A DNA stretch of 64,000 nucleotides from Arthrobacter oryzae (GTDB taxonomy: Bacteria > Actinomycetota > Actinomycetes > Actinomycetales > Micrococcaceae). The number at the start of each line of letters is the position of its first letter. Within the stretch, counting starts at the first letter, position 1. The stretch lies in the NCBI RefSeq assembly GCF_003634095.1, contig NZ_RBIR01000004.1, positions 62,001-126,000 of the forward strand, given 5' to 3'. The notes under the pieces were generated by a model. It searched no databases. It was not told the DNA's origin and was given only the letters and a program-made list of their open reading frames with translations. The position numbers were made by a program, and so were the translations under genes. This document shows positions 37,208 to 45,702 of the stretch, in pieces.

Positions 37208-38683
37208 ATGGCATCCTCCCTTCAGCTCCAGGACCGTCCCCGGGTACTCGTCGTCGGCGGCGGGTACGTCGGCCTGTATGTAGCCCTCAAACTGCAGAAA
37301 AAGATCGCGAATGCAGGTGGCATCGTCACCCTCGTCGATCCGCTGCCCTACATGACCTACCAGCCCTTCCTGCCGGAAGTTGCCGGCGGCAACATCGAGG
37401 CGCGCCACGCGGTCGTCTCGCACCGTCAGCACCTGAAGCAGACCGAACTCATCCAGGGCCGCGTCACGTCGATCGACCACGCCAACCGCACTGCCGTGGT
37501 GGCCCCGTCCGACGGCGGCGACACCTTCGAGGTTCCCTACTTCGACGTCGTCCTGGCCGCAGGCGCCATCACCCGCACGTTCCCGATCAAGGGCCTCGCG
37601 GAAAAGGGCATCGGCCTGAAGACCATCGAGGAGGCCGTCGCCCTGCGCAACGGTGTCCTTGAGCGCATCGAGACCGGCTCCCTCATGACCGACCCCGCCG
37701 AGCGCGCCCGCGCACTGACGTTCGTCGTCGTCGGCGGCGGCTTCGCCGGCATTGAGTGCATCACCGAGATGGAAGACCTCGCCCGCGCCGCGGTCAAGAA
37801 CAACCCGCGCGTCAAGCAGGAGGAAGTCCGCTTCGTCCTGGTTGAGGCGATGGGACGCATCATGCCCGAGGTCACGGCGAAGCAGGCCGAATGGGTCGTC
37901 GAGCACCTCCGCAGCCGCGGTATCGAGGTCCTGCTCAACACCTCCCTCGACAACGCCGAGGGCTCCCTGAAGCTCATCAACCTGCCTGACAAGTCCCTGG
38001 CCCAGGAATTCGAGTCCGACACCCTGGTCTGGACTGCCGGCGTGCAGGCCAACCCGATGGTCCGTTCCACCGACTTCCCGCTGGAGCCGCGCGGACGCGT
38101 CCGCGTCCTGGCCGACCTGCGGATCGCTGGCGACGAGGGCATCATCGAGAACGCCTGGGCTGCCGGTGACATCGCAGCCGTTCCCGACCTCACGGGCAGC
38201 GGCCTGCCGGACGGCACCTGCGTGCCGAACGCCCAGCACGCTCTCCGCCAGTCCAAGCGCCTCGCCAAGAACCTGTGGGCTTCCCGCTGGAACAAGCCGC
38301 TCAAGGACTACAAGCACAAGAACCTCGGCGCCGTCGCCGGCTTCGGCCAGTGGAAGGGCGTCGCAAACATCAACCTGATCGGGCGCATCGGCCTCAAGGG
38401 CCCGCTCGCCTGGCTGGCGCACCGCGGCTACCACGGCCTGGCCATGCCCACCGTGGAGCGCAAGCTCCGCGTGATCTCCGGTTGGCTGTGGTCCTTCTTC
38501 CTGGGCCGCGACACCACACAGCTGATGGACCTGGACAACCCGCGCGGCGCCTTCGTGTCCGCGGCGACTCCGGCCCCGAAGCCGGCCACTGCTCCTGCCC
38601 CGGCGCCGGAAGCCGCCAAGCCTGAGGTCAAGGCAGATCCCGATCTGGCTTCCAAGGATTCGGTTCCGGCTGACGCCAAATAA
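37208..38683 (+). CDS. ndh: Type II NADH dehydrogenase (NDH-2)
   Basis: Single-subunit, non-pumping NADH:quinone oxidoreductase on the inner membrane face. 491 aa. FAD-binding VLVVGGGYVGLYVALKLQKK; TYQPFLPEVAGG of the active site; NADH-binding FVVVGGGFAGIECITEMEDL; AAGDIAAVPDL; and QHALRQSKRLAKN near the quinone site. The C-terminal ~40 residues are an added Pro/Ala/Lys tail. With Sdh it supplies the quinone pool. A CRP-like box and a leaderless -10 lie just upstream. Confidence 0.93.
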   Translation: MASSLQLQDRPRVLVVGGGYVGLYVALKLQKKIANAGGIVTLVDPLPYMTYQPFLPEVAGGNIEARHAVVSHRQHLKQTELIQGRVTSIDHANRTAVVAPSDGGDTFEVPYFDVVLAAGAITRTFPIKGLAEKGIGLKTIEEAVALRNGVLERIETGSLMTDPAERARALTFVVVGGGFAGIECITEMEDLARAAVKNNPRVKQEEVRFVLVEAMGRIMPEVTAKQAEWVVEHLRSRGIEVLLNTSLDNAEGSLKLINLPDKSLAQEFESDTLVWTAGVQANPMVRSTDFPLEPRGRVRVLADLRIAGDEGIIENAWAAGDIAAVPDLTGSGLPDGTCVPNAQHALRQSKRLAKNLWASRWNKPLKDYKHKNLGAVAGFGQWKGVANINLIGRIGLKGPLAWLAHRGYHGLAMPTVERKLRVISGWLWSFFLGRDTTQLMDLDNPRGAFVSAATPAPKPATAPAPAPEAAKPEVKADPDLASKDSVPADAK

Positions 38684-38727
38684 GGAAGACGCCAAATAAC
38701 TCCGGTCATGTAGCCGGCGGTTGCCCG

Positions 38728-38774
38728 ACGACGGCGGCTGTTCCCCTCCCGGGGAGCAGCCGCCGTCGTTTTTG
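38728..38774 (+). terminator. Rho-independent terminator after ndh
   Basis: 19-bp stem (38728-38746, 38751-38769) with one G-U pair and a TCCC loop, followed by TTTTT. Confidence 0.92.
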
Positions 38775-38909
38775 GTCAGCGCCCTCGGTCTCCGCTGTCC
38801 TGGAGGGCCCCGGCGCTTCGTGAGGGCATTCGCCGCTGCTCCCGCACGCAGGGCGCGCTGCCGCGTCGCCTCCGGACCGCGGGCCGCCGCCCGCGCCTAG
38901 ACTGGCTGG

Positions 38910-39869
38910 ATGACCGCTGAAAAGGACCTTCATACGCTGCTCGCAACCATGCATCCTGTCCGCCGCGACGGCGAGTTCGTCTACGTTCTGTGGCCGCACG
39001 GCAAACCGCTGGGCGGCGGAATCATGGCTGCCGTCCGCGAAGCCGAGGGGCTGACTGTGGTGATGCCCCGGGCCGACGCGGACAGCGCCGGACTGCCGTA
39101 CGACTTTGTCGGGGCCTGGATAACCCTCGAAGTGCATTCCTCGCTCGAAGCCGTGGGCCTGACGGCCGCCGTCGGCGCCGCCCTGACCGAGGCGAAGATC
39201 AGCTGCAACGTCCTGGCGGGCTTCCACCATGACCACCTGCTGGTGCCGGTGGCCGACGCCGACCGGGCGCTGGAAGTCCTGCATGAGCTGGCGCTGCACG
39301 AACTGGAACAGGACAGCGGCCTGGAGCACCCAGCCCCGGTGCTCCGGCTGCGCACCGAACAGCCGGAGGACCGCGCCGCCGTCGTGGCCCTTACCGCCGC
39401 GGCCTTCGCCGTTTCCCCGGTGACCGGACTGCCCGTCGAGGGCGAACCGGAGGAAGTCGAACTGCTCCGGCGGCTTTTCGACAGCGCGGAATACCTGCCG
39501 GAGTTCAGCATTGTGGCGGAGCTCGACGGCGAGATCGTGGGGCATGTGATCAGCTCCCGCGGATGGGTGGGGGAGCTGGCGCTGCTGGGGCTCGGGCCGA
39601 TCTCGGTGGTGCCTAGGCTGCAGCGCCACGGAATCGGCACCGCGCTCATGAACGAGACCGTGGCCCGGGCCAACGCCGCGGGGGAGCGGGGGATCGCCCT
39701 GCTCGGGAGCCCCGAATACTATTCCCGCTTCGGCTTCGTGCCGTCCACCTCCCTTGGCGTGGCACCGCCGGAGGCGGGCTGGGGCGCGCACTTCCAGCTG
39801 CTTCCGCTGGCTGTCTGGCCCGGGGGAGTCAGCGGCACCTTCCGGTACGCGGGCGCCTTTTCGGACTGA
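38910..39869 (+). CDS. ACT-domain / GNAT acetyltransferase fusion
   Basis: 319 aa, two domains. Residues 1-140 are a DUF2241-type ACT module (TLLATMHPVRRDGEFVYVLW; VGLTAAVGAALTEAKISCNV; FHHDHLLVPVADADRALEVL), probably for amino-acid binding. Residues ~148-300 are a GNAT N-acetyltransferase with LGPISVVPRLQRHGIGTALM as the acetyl-CoA loop and YYSRFGFVPSTSLGV. In many genomes the two occur as separate proteins. A ligand-regulated acetyltransferase is a reasonable inference; the substrate is unknown. ATG 38910. Confidence 0.85.
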   Translation: MTAEKDLHTLLATMHPVRRDGEFVYVLWPHGKPLGGGIMAAVREAEGLTVVMPRADADSAGLPYDFVGAWITLEVHSSLEAVGLTAAVGAALTEAKISCNVLAGFHHDHLLVPVADADRALEVLHELALHELEQDSGLEHPAPVLRLRTEQPEDRAAVVALTAAAFAVSPVTGLPVEGEPEEVELLRRLFDSAEYLPEFSIVAELDGEIVGHVISSRGWVGELALLGLGPISVVPRLQRHGIGTALMNETVARANAAGERGIALLGSPEYYSRFGFVPSTSLGVAPPEAGWGAHFQLLPLAVWPGGVSGTFRYAGAFSD

Positions 39870-39901
39870 TCCGGCCCGCGACGGGATACCATTGACCGGG
39901 C

Positions 39902-39975
39902 GCCCCAGTAGCCCAATTGGCAGAGGCAGCGGACTTAAAATCCGCGTGTTGTGGGTTCGAGTCCCACCTGGGGCA
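39902..39975 (+). tRNA. tRNA-Leu (anticodon UAA), short variable loop
   Basis: Complete cloverleaf of 74 nt without encoded CCA. Acceptor 7 bp (39902-39908/39968-39974), D stem GCC/GGC, anticodon stem 39929-39933/39941-39945 with loop CTTAAAA and anticodon TAA at 39936-39938, variable loop GTGTT (39946-39950), T stem 39951-39955/39963-39967, discriminator A. UAA reads UUA leucine codons. Leucine tRNAs normally have a long variable arm; this one does not. Confidence 0.93.
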
Positions 39976-40161
39976 CTTTTGTTACGCGACGCCCTGCGGT
40001 TCCCGTTCCAGAGGCGTCCCGGCGCCGCCAGCCCGTGCAGGGGCATCCGTCCCCAGGCCCCTCACAAGCCCGCCCCGTCCGGCCCGTTCCGAGGCTCCGG
40101 CAGGCGCGGAAGGGCTGGCGGGCCCATCCAGATTTCCTCTATGCAACGAGTGTTATAAGGA

Positions 40162-40177
40162 TGTGACCGTAGTCACT
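40162..40177. promoter_or_regulatory. CRP/GlxR-type site upstream of livJ
   Basis: TGTGA-CCGTAG-TCACT; the core GTGAC-N4-GTCAC is fully symmetric. A possible -10 (TAGCTT, 40200-40205) would place the site centre near -42, suitable for class II activation. The livH upstream site has the same core. Confidence 0.7.
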
Positions 40178-40276
40178 TATTTTCCGGTCAAATTTGCACT
40201 AGCTTGAAGTGGAATCAGGAACACCTGATCTTTCGCGTCAAAGGCCGTTCGCACCTTTAGATCGAGGAGCTTGTAC

Positions 40277-41626
40277 ATGACTTCACTCCCCCAGGTTGCG
40301 CCCCGCATAGCTAAGCTGACAGCGCTTAGCATCGGTGTCGCCCTTCTGGCTACGGCTTGTGGCGGTTCGTCCACCCCGAGCTCGACGGGCTCCAGCTCAG
40401 CCGCGGCCGCCGGCATTGCGTGCCCGGCACCGAGCGCCACGAGCGCCGCTACTTCCGCCGCCACTCAGAGCGGTCCCGTGCCGCCCTCCACCACCACCAC
40501 CGCAACGCCCCTGAAGATCGGCTCGCTCCTGCCGACGACGGGTTCCCTTGCCTTCCTCGGCCCGCCCGAAATTGCCGGTGTGAACCTCGGCATCAAGGAA
40601 GTCAATGACGCAGGCGGTGTCCTCGGCAAGCCCGTCCAGGTCATCCACCGTGACTCCGGCGACACCAAGACCGATATCGCCACCCAGTCCACCACGGCAC
40701 TGCTCGGACAGGGTGTCAGCGCGATCATCGGTGCGGCATCCTCGGGTGTCTCCAAGACCGTGATCAACCAGATCACCGGCGCCGGCGTCATCCAGTTCTC
40801 CCCGGCCAATACGTCCCCGGACTTCACCACCTGGGATGACAAGGGCCTCTACTGGCGCACCGCCCCCTCGGACGTGCTCCAGGGCAAGGTCCTCGGCAAC
40901 TACATGGCCACCTGCGGTGCGCAGACCCTGGGCATGATCGTCCTCAACGACGCCTACGGAACCGGCCTTGCCAAGAACGTCCAGTCGGCATTTGAAGCAG
41001 CCGGCGGCAAGGTTGTTGCCCAGGAGCTCTTCAACGAAGGTGATTCCCAGTTCAGCAGCCAGGTGGACAAGGTCCTCGCCGCCAAGCCGGACGCCATCGC
41101 CCTGATCAGCTTTGACCAGGCCAAGAGCATCGTCCCGCTGATGACGGGCAAGGGCGTCAAGCCGACCCAGATCTTCATGGTGGACGGCAACATGTCCGAC
41201 TACAGCAAGGACTTCCAGGCGGGAACCCTGAAGGGCGCCCAGGGCACCATCCCGGGTACCTTCGCCAACGATGCCTTCAAGAAGAAGCTGCTGGCCATTG
41301 ATCCGGCGCTGAAGGATTTCAGCTACGCGGGCGAGTCCTACGATGCCGTGAACCTGATCGCGCTGGCGGCTGAGGAAGCCAAGAGCACCAAGGGCACGGA
41401 CATTGCGGCACACCTGAAGGACGTCTCTCAAGGCGGGCAGAAGTGCTTCAGCTTCCCGGAGTGCGTCACACTCCTGCGGCAGGGCAAGGACATCGACTAC
41501 GACGGCCAGTCCGGTCCGGTGACGTTCTCCGACGCCGGCGACCCCACGGAAGCCTACATCGGCATCTACGAGTACCAGGATGACAACACCTACAAGCCCG
41601 TCAAGGCAGAATTCGGCAAGCTGTAA
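40277..41626 (+). CDS. livJ: Branched-chain amino acid ABC transporter substrate-binding lipoprotein
   Basis: 449 aa extracellular binding protein. Signal peptide with lipobox LATAC (Cys28), a Ser/Thr/Ala-rich linker to ~residue 75, then the LivJ-type periplasmic fold: PLKIGSLLPTTGSLAFLGPP, VIHRDSGDTKTD, ANTSPDFTTWDDKGLYWRT. ATG 40277 is used, since GAGGAG lies 8 nt upstream; TTG 40271 is too close. It stands alone on the plus strand, convergent with livHMGF, whose substrates it should deliver. Leu/Ile/Val specificity is by family. Confidence 0.9.
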   Translation: MTSLPQVAPRIAKLTALSIGVALLATACGGSSTPSSTGSSSAAAAGIACPAPSATSAATSAATQSGPVPPSTTTTATPLKIGSLLPTTGSLAFLGPPEIAGVNLGIKEVNDAGGVLGKPVQVIHRDSGDTKTDIATQSTTALLGQGVSAIIGAASSGVSKTVINQITGAGVIQFSPANTSPDFTTWDDKGLYWRTAPSDVLQGKVLGNYMATCGAQTLGMIVLNDAYGTGLAKNVQSAFEAAGGKVVAQELFNEGDSQFSSQVDKVLAAKPDAIALISFDQAKSIVPLMTGKGVKPTQIFMVDGNMSDYSKDFQAGTLKGAQGTIPGTFANDAFKKKLLAIDPALKDFSYAGESYDAVNLIALAAEEAKSTKGTDIAAHLKDVSQGGQKCFSFPECVTLLRQGKDIDYDGQSGPVTFSDAGDPTEAYIGIYEYQDDNTYKPVKAEFGKL

Positions 41627-41647
41627 GCCGCTTCCCTCGACAGACTG

Positions 41648-41679
41648 AAGACCCCCGTCCTCACGGACGGGGGTCTTTT
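41648..41679 (+). terminator. Rho-independent terminator after livJ
   Basis: 13-bp perfect stem (41648-41660, 41665-41677), 4-nt loop, continuing into TT. It separates livJ from the tandem repeat. Confidence 0.95.
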
Positions 41680-41739
41680 GTGTCTGCGACACCGGCTCTG
41701 CATGCGCCGGCCGAGTGCAGGCTGCAGATCCTGATAAGG

Positions 41740-42715
41740 GCTGCGCTTTCGGACAGGCGCTGCGGAATCGGACAAGGGCTACGCGGATCCGAGGGGCGTT
41801 GGTCCGGAACCGGCGCGGAAACGTGCCCACGGGCCGTCCGGACGGGCGCCGAGGAATCGGACGGCGGCTAGGGAACGTGCTGGGCGCAGCGGGTTCGGGC
41901 GGGCGCTAGGGAACGTGCTGGGCGCTGCGGAATCGGACACGGGCTACGCGGATCCGAGGGGCGTTGGCCCGGAACCGGCGCGGAAACGTGCCCGCGGGGC
42001 GGTCCGGACAGGTGCTGCGGGTTCGGGCGGGTGCTAGGGAACGTGCTGGGCGCTGCGGGTTCGGACGGGTGCTAGGGAACGTGCTGGGCGCTGCGGATTC
42101 GGACAGGCGCTAGGGAGCGTGCTGGGCGCTGCGGATTCGGACAGGGGATACGCGGATGCGAGGGGCGTTGGTCCGGAACCGGCGCGGAAACGTGCCTGCG
42201 GGCCGTCCGGACAGGCGCTGCGGGTTCCGACAGGCGCTAGGGAGTGTGCTGGGCGCTGCGGATTCGGACAGGGGATACGCGGATGCGAGGGGCGTTGGTC
42301 CGGAACCGGCGCGGAAACGTGTCCGCGGGCCGTCCAGACAGGGGCTACGGGTTGGGACAGGCGCTAGGGAGTGTGCTGGGCGCTGCGGGTTCGGACAGGG
42401 GATACGCGGATCCGAGGGGCGTTGGTCCGGAACCGGCGCGGAAACGTGCCCGCGGGCCGTCTGGACGGGCGCTACGGGTTCGGACGGGCGCTAGGCAACG
42501 TGCTGGGCGCTGCGGGTTCGGACAGGGGATACGCGGATCCGAGGGGCGTGGGTCCGGAACCGGCGCGGAAACGTGCCTGGGGGCCGTCCGGACGGGCGCT
42601 ACGGGTTCGGACGGGTGCTAGGGAACGTGCTGGGCGCTGCGGAATCGGACAGGGGATACGCGGATCCGAGGGGCGTTGGTCCGGAACCGGCGCAGAAACG
42701 TGCCCGCGGGCCGCC
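41740..42715. repeat. 127-bp tandem repeat array (satellite-like)
   Basis: Seven copies of a GC-rich unit. The landmark TACGCGGAT falls at 41780, 41945, 42149, 42276, 42403, 42530 and 42657. The last five copies are exactly 127 bases apart; the first two intervals are 165 and 204, longer by one and two sub-units of 38-39 bases (core GCTAGGGAACGTGCTGGGCG). Each unit has GGTCCGGAACCGGCGCGGAA and usually the 12-bp palindrome CCGTCCGGACGG. 127 is not a multiple of three, so reading frames rotate; the short open frames across it lack start signals. It lies between two terminators, so I take it as non-coding. Confidence 0.95.
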
Positions 42716-42797
42716 GGGGAGGAACGAGCGCAGGCGCCGAGCAAGTGGCGGAGGAGGCGACCGGACGGTACAGCTCGGGAGAACGTACCGGGCACGC

Positions 42798-42827
42798 AAA
42801 AGGGCCGCCACCGGCTGGTGACGGCCC
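42798..42827 (-). terminator. Rho-independent terminator of livHMGF
   Basis: 11-bp stem with one G-U pair (42802-42812, 42817-42827), GGCT loop; on the minus strand it is followed by TTTT (42801-42798). Confidence 0.92.
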
Positions 42828-42860
42828 CTCTGAGCGCCTGGCGGGTTTGCCCCGGCAGAG

Positions 42861-43634
42861 TCAGTCGACGGTGTCTGCGAGCGTCCCGAGGTAGAGCTGG
42901 ATGACCTTGGGATCCTTCATGAGCTCCCGGCCCGTGCCCGTGTACGCATCCTTGCCCTGGTCCAGCACGTAGCCGCGGTCGCAGATCTGCAGGCAGCGGC
43001 GCGCGTTCTGCTCGACCATGATCACGGAGACGCCGGCCCGGTTGATCTCGTGGACCCGCAGGAATGTCTCATCCTGCTTGACGGGGGAGAGGCCGGCCGA
43101 CGGCTCGTCGAGCAGCAGCACGGCGGGGTCCATCATGAGGGCCCGGCCCATGGCCACCATCTGGCGTTCGCCGCCGGAGAGCGAGCCCGCCCGCTGGGCG
43201 CGCCGCTTGCCGAGCTCCGGGAACAGCTCGGTGACGAAATCGAACCGCTGGGCGAAGTCCTTGGGCCGCTGGAACATGCCCATCTGCAGGTTCTCCTCGA
43301 TGGTCAAGGCTGCAAACACGTTGTTGTTCTGCGGCACGAAGCCGACGCCCCGGCTGACCAGCTTGTTGGCCTTGAGCCCGGTGATGTCCTGCCCGCGGAC
43401 CACCACTGAGCCGGAATGGACCTTGACCAGGCCGAACATGGCCTTCAGCAGCGTGGACTTACCGGCGCCGTTGGGCCCGATGATGCCGATCAGCTCACCC
43501 TTGCGGGCCTCGATGCTGCAGCCGTTGAGGATATTGACGCCGGGGATGTAGCCGGCAACCAGGTCAGTGACCTTGACGACCGAATCGCCGTCGAAGGCGG
43601 GCTGGGCGGCAGGAGCCGCGCTCGTGGCGCTCAT
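42861..43634 (-). CDS. livF: Branched-chain amino acid ABC transporter ATP-binding protein LivF
   Basis: 257 aa. One ABC domain: Walker A GPNGAGKST, signature LSGGERQMVAMGRALM, Walker B VLLLDEPSAGLSP, H-loop VEQNAR, which is typical of LivF. GYIPGVNILNGCSIEARKGE opens the domain. Last gene of the operon, with an ATGA overlap to livG; a strong terminator follows 33 nt downstream. Confidence 0.95.
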   Translation of the reverse strand: MSATSAAPAAQPAFDGDSVVKVTDLVAGYIPGVNILNGCSIEARKGELIGIIGPNGAGKSTLLKAMFGLVKVHSGSVVVRGQDITGLKANKLVSRGVGFVPQNNNVFAALTIEENLQMGMFQRPKDFAQRFDFVTELFPELGKRRAQRAGSLSGGERQMVAMGRALMMDPAVLLLDEPSAGLSPVKQDETFLRVHEINRAGVSVIMVEQNARRCLQICDRGYVLDQGKDAYTGTGRELMKDPKVIQLYLGTLADTVD

Positions 43635-44728
43635 TCTGTGTCCTTCTCTGTGAGGTTGGGCTCTTCGCCGAGGCTCGGCTCCTCGGCGCTGCGGCGGCCG
43701 CGCCCCGTGCCCTTCGCCTCCGCCTCGGCCGCCTCGGCGGCGAGCACGTCGGCGGAGATGATGCCGGCGTTCTCCGTGCCGACGATGGATTCCTCGTCGG
43801 CGACCAGCTCGGCGGCTAGTTCCTTGATGCCCTCGGCGGCGCCGAGATCGACGTCGTGGTGGGCGCCGAGGTAGGCGTCGATCACGGCGGGGTTCTTCAT
43901 GACCTCGGAGGGAGGGCCTTCGGCGACGATCTTGCCCTCGGCCATCACCACCACCCAGTCGGCGATGTGCCGGACCATGTGCATGTCGTGCTCGACGAAC
44001 AAGACGGTCATGCCCTCGGCTTTGAGGTTCTTGATGTGATCCAGCAGCGACTGCGTCAGAGCCGGGTTCACGCCGGCCATGGGCTCATCGAGCATCACGA
44101 GTTTGGGCCGGACCATGAGGGAGCGCGCCATTTCAAGCAGCTTGCGCTGGCCGCCGGACAGCGAGGCCGCGTAATCGTCCTTCTTGGCATCCAGCTTGAA
44201 CTTCTCCAGCAGCACGTTCGCTTCCTGGGTGATCTTCTTTTCCTGGCCGCCCCAGATTCCCTTGAACAAGGCCTTGGACAGCCGCTCGCCGGACTGGTTG
44301 GAGGCACCCAGGCGCATGTTCTCCATGACGGTGAGCTTGCCCATGACCTTGGTGAGCTGGAAGGTGCGCACCATGCCCATCCGGGCGACCTTGTACGAGG
44401 AGACACCCGCCAGGCTCTGGCCTTCAAACTGCCAGCTGCCTGAATTGGGTGTGTCGAATCCCGTGAGCAGGTTGAACAAGGTGGTCTTGCCGGCGCCGTT
44501 GGGGCCGATCAGGGCAGTGATCTTGTGTCGCGGGATCTCAAGGTACTGGACGTCGACGGCGTTGATGCCGCCGAAGCTGCGGGTGACGTTTTCCGCCACG
44601 ACGATCGGATCCCGCTTCTTGCAGCCCGGCGCGATCTCGCCGGCGGCGATCGGACGGGTGTCCGTCATGTAGTCGATTTCCTCCGACGTGCGGGGTTCGC
44701 CGCGCGACTCTTCGCTTGGAATGCTCAT
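43631..44728 (-). CDS. livG: Branched-chain amino acid ABC transporter ATP-binding protein LivG
   Basis: 365 aa, longer than the usual ~255. Core: GPNGAGKTTLFNLLTGF, LSGGQRKLLEMARSL, VMLDEPMAGVNP, FVEHDMHMV. Extra parts are ~40 residues at the N-terminus and ~85 at the C-terminus. The latter is acidic, Ala/Glu-rich, and ends EEPSLGEEPNLTEKDTE, perhaps a regulatory or tethering tail. ATG 44728 overlaps livM by 4 nt; ATG 44668 (MTDTRPIAAG) is a possible later start. Confidence 0.93.
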   Translation of the reverse strand: MSIPSEESRGEPRTSEEIDYMTDTRPIAAGEIAPGCKKRDPIVVAENVTRSFGGINAVDVQYLEIPRHKITALIGPNGAGKTTLFNLLTGFDTPNSGSWQFEGQSLAGVSSYKVARMGMVRTFQLTKVMGKLTVMENMRLGASNQSGERLSKALFKGIWGGQEKKITQEANVLLEKFKLDAKKDDYAASLSGGQRKLLEMARSLMVRPKLVMLDEPMAGVNPALTQSLLDHIKNLKAEGMTVLFVEHDMHMVRHIADWVVVMAEGKIVAEGPPSEVMKNPAVIDAYLGAHHDVDLGAAEGIKELAAELVADEESIVGTENAGIISADVLAAEAAEAEAKGTGRGRRSAEEPSLGEEPNLTEKDTE

Positions 44729-45693
44729 GCGAATGCCAGCTCCTTCTTGTTACCGAGGACGCCCTGGGGCCTGAAGATCATCAGCAGCATGAGCGCCACG
44801 CCGACCAGGATGTAGCGCAGCTGCCCGGCCTGGACCGTGTTCAGCCACGTGATGGTGCCGGACTCGATCAGGCCGTAGAGGATGCCCTGGGTGAGGGAGA
44901 GCACCACCCAGAAGATCATGGCGCCGACCACCGGGCCGAGCACGGTGCCAAGACCGCCCAGCAGCAGGCAGGTGTAGAGGAAGAAGGTCAGTTCCGTGCC
45001 GTAGTTGGCAGGCTGGACCGCGCCGCGGGGGATCGTGAAGATCATGCCCGCCAGAGCACCGAGCGCGCCGCCGATGATGAGGGCCTGCATCTTGTAGGCG
45101 TACACGTTCTTGCCGAGCGAACGGACGGCGTTCTCGTCCTCGCGGATGCCCTTGAGCACCCGGCCCCAGGGGCTGCGCATCAGCAGCCAGACCAGGGTGC
45201 AGAACACGGCCACGACTGCCCAGGCGACCACCCGGATGAAGAAGTCGCGGTTGTTCATGCCGATGTAGGTCCCCGGCGGGAAGGGGTTCATGGCGTAGAA
45301 ATCGCCCTCGAAGGCGGCCAGGCCGTTGGCTGAACCGGTGACCGCGGTCAGCTGGTTCGTTGTGACGATGTAGCGCACGATTTCAGCCGCCGCGATGGTC
45401 ACGATGGCCAGGTAGTCCGCCCGTAGCCGCAGCGTCGGGATACCCAGCAGCAGGGCGAAGATGCTCGAACAGACGACGGCGATCAGCAGTCCGACGAAGA
45501 ACGGCACGTGGAACGTCAGCGTCGAGATGGCGAAGCCGTAGGCTCCCACGGCCATGAAGCCGGCCTGACCGAAGTTGAGGAGGCCGGCGTAGCCGAAGTG
45601 AACCGCGAGGCCGAGAGTGGCGAGGGCGTAAGCGGCCGTCGTCGGGCTGAAGAGTTCGCCCGCGGCACTGGAAAAAATGAATCCGAAGTCCAT
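44725..45693 (-). CDS. livM: Branched-chain amino acid ABC transporter permease LivM
   Basis: 322 aa, about eight transmembrane helices. GYAGLLNFGQAGFMAVGAYG and GRVLKGIREDENAVRSLGKN (coupling loop to the ATPases) are LivM hallmarks, as is the closing FRPQGVLG. Starts 9 nt after livH and overlaps livG. Confidence 0.94.
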   Translation of the reverse strand: MDFGFIFSSAAGELFSPTTAAYALATLGLAVHFGYAGLLNFGQAGFMAVGAYGFAISTLTFHVPFFVGLLIAVVCSSIFALLLGIPTLRLRADYLAIVTIAAAEIVRYIVTTNQLTAVTGSANGLAAFEGDFYAMNPFPPGTYIGMNNRDFFIRVVAWAVVAVFCTLVWLLMRSPWGRVLKGIREDENAVRSLGKNVYAYKMQALIIGGALGALAGMIFTIPRGAVQPANYGTELTFFLYTCLLLGGLGTVLGPVVGAMIFWVVLSLTQGILYGLIESGTITWLNTVQAGQLRYILVGVALMLLMIFRPQGVLGNKKELAFA

Positions 45694-45702
45694 GGCTGTC
45701 TC

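Noticed and set aside
41740..42715. CRISPR array or repeat-protein gene
   Set aside because: Units are contiguous without unique spacers, are 127 bases long and no cas genes are present. Frames rotate with each unit, no ribosome site precedes any open frame, and both sides are closed by terminators.
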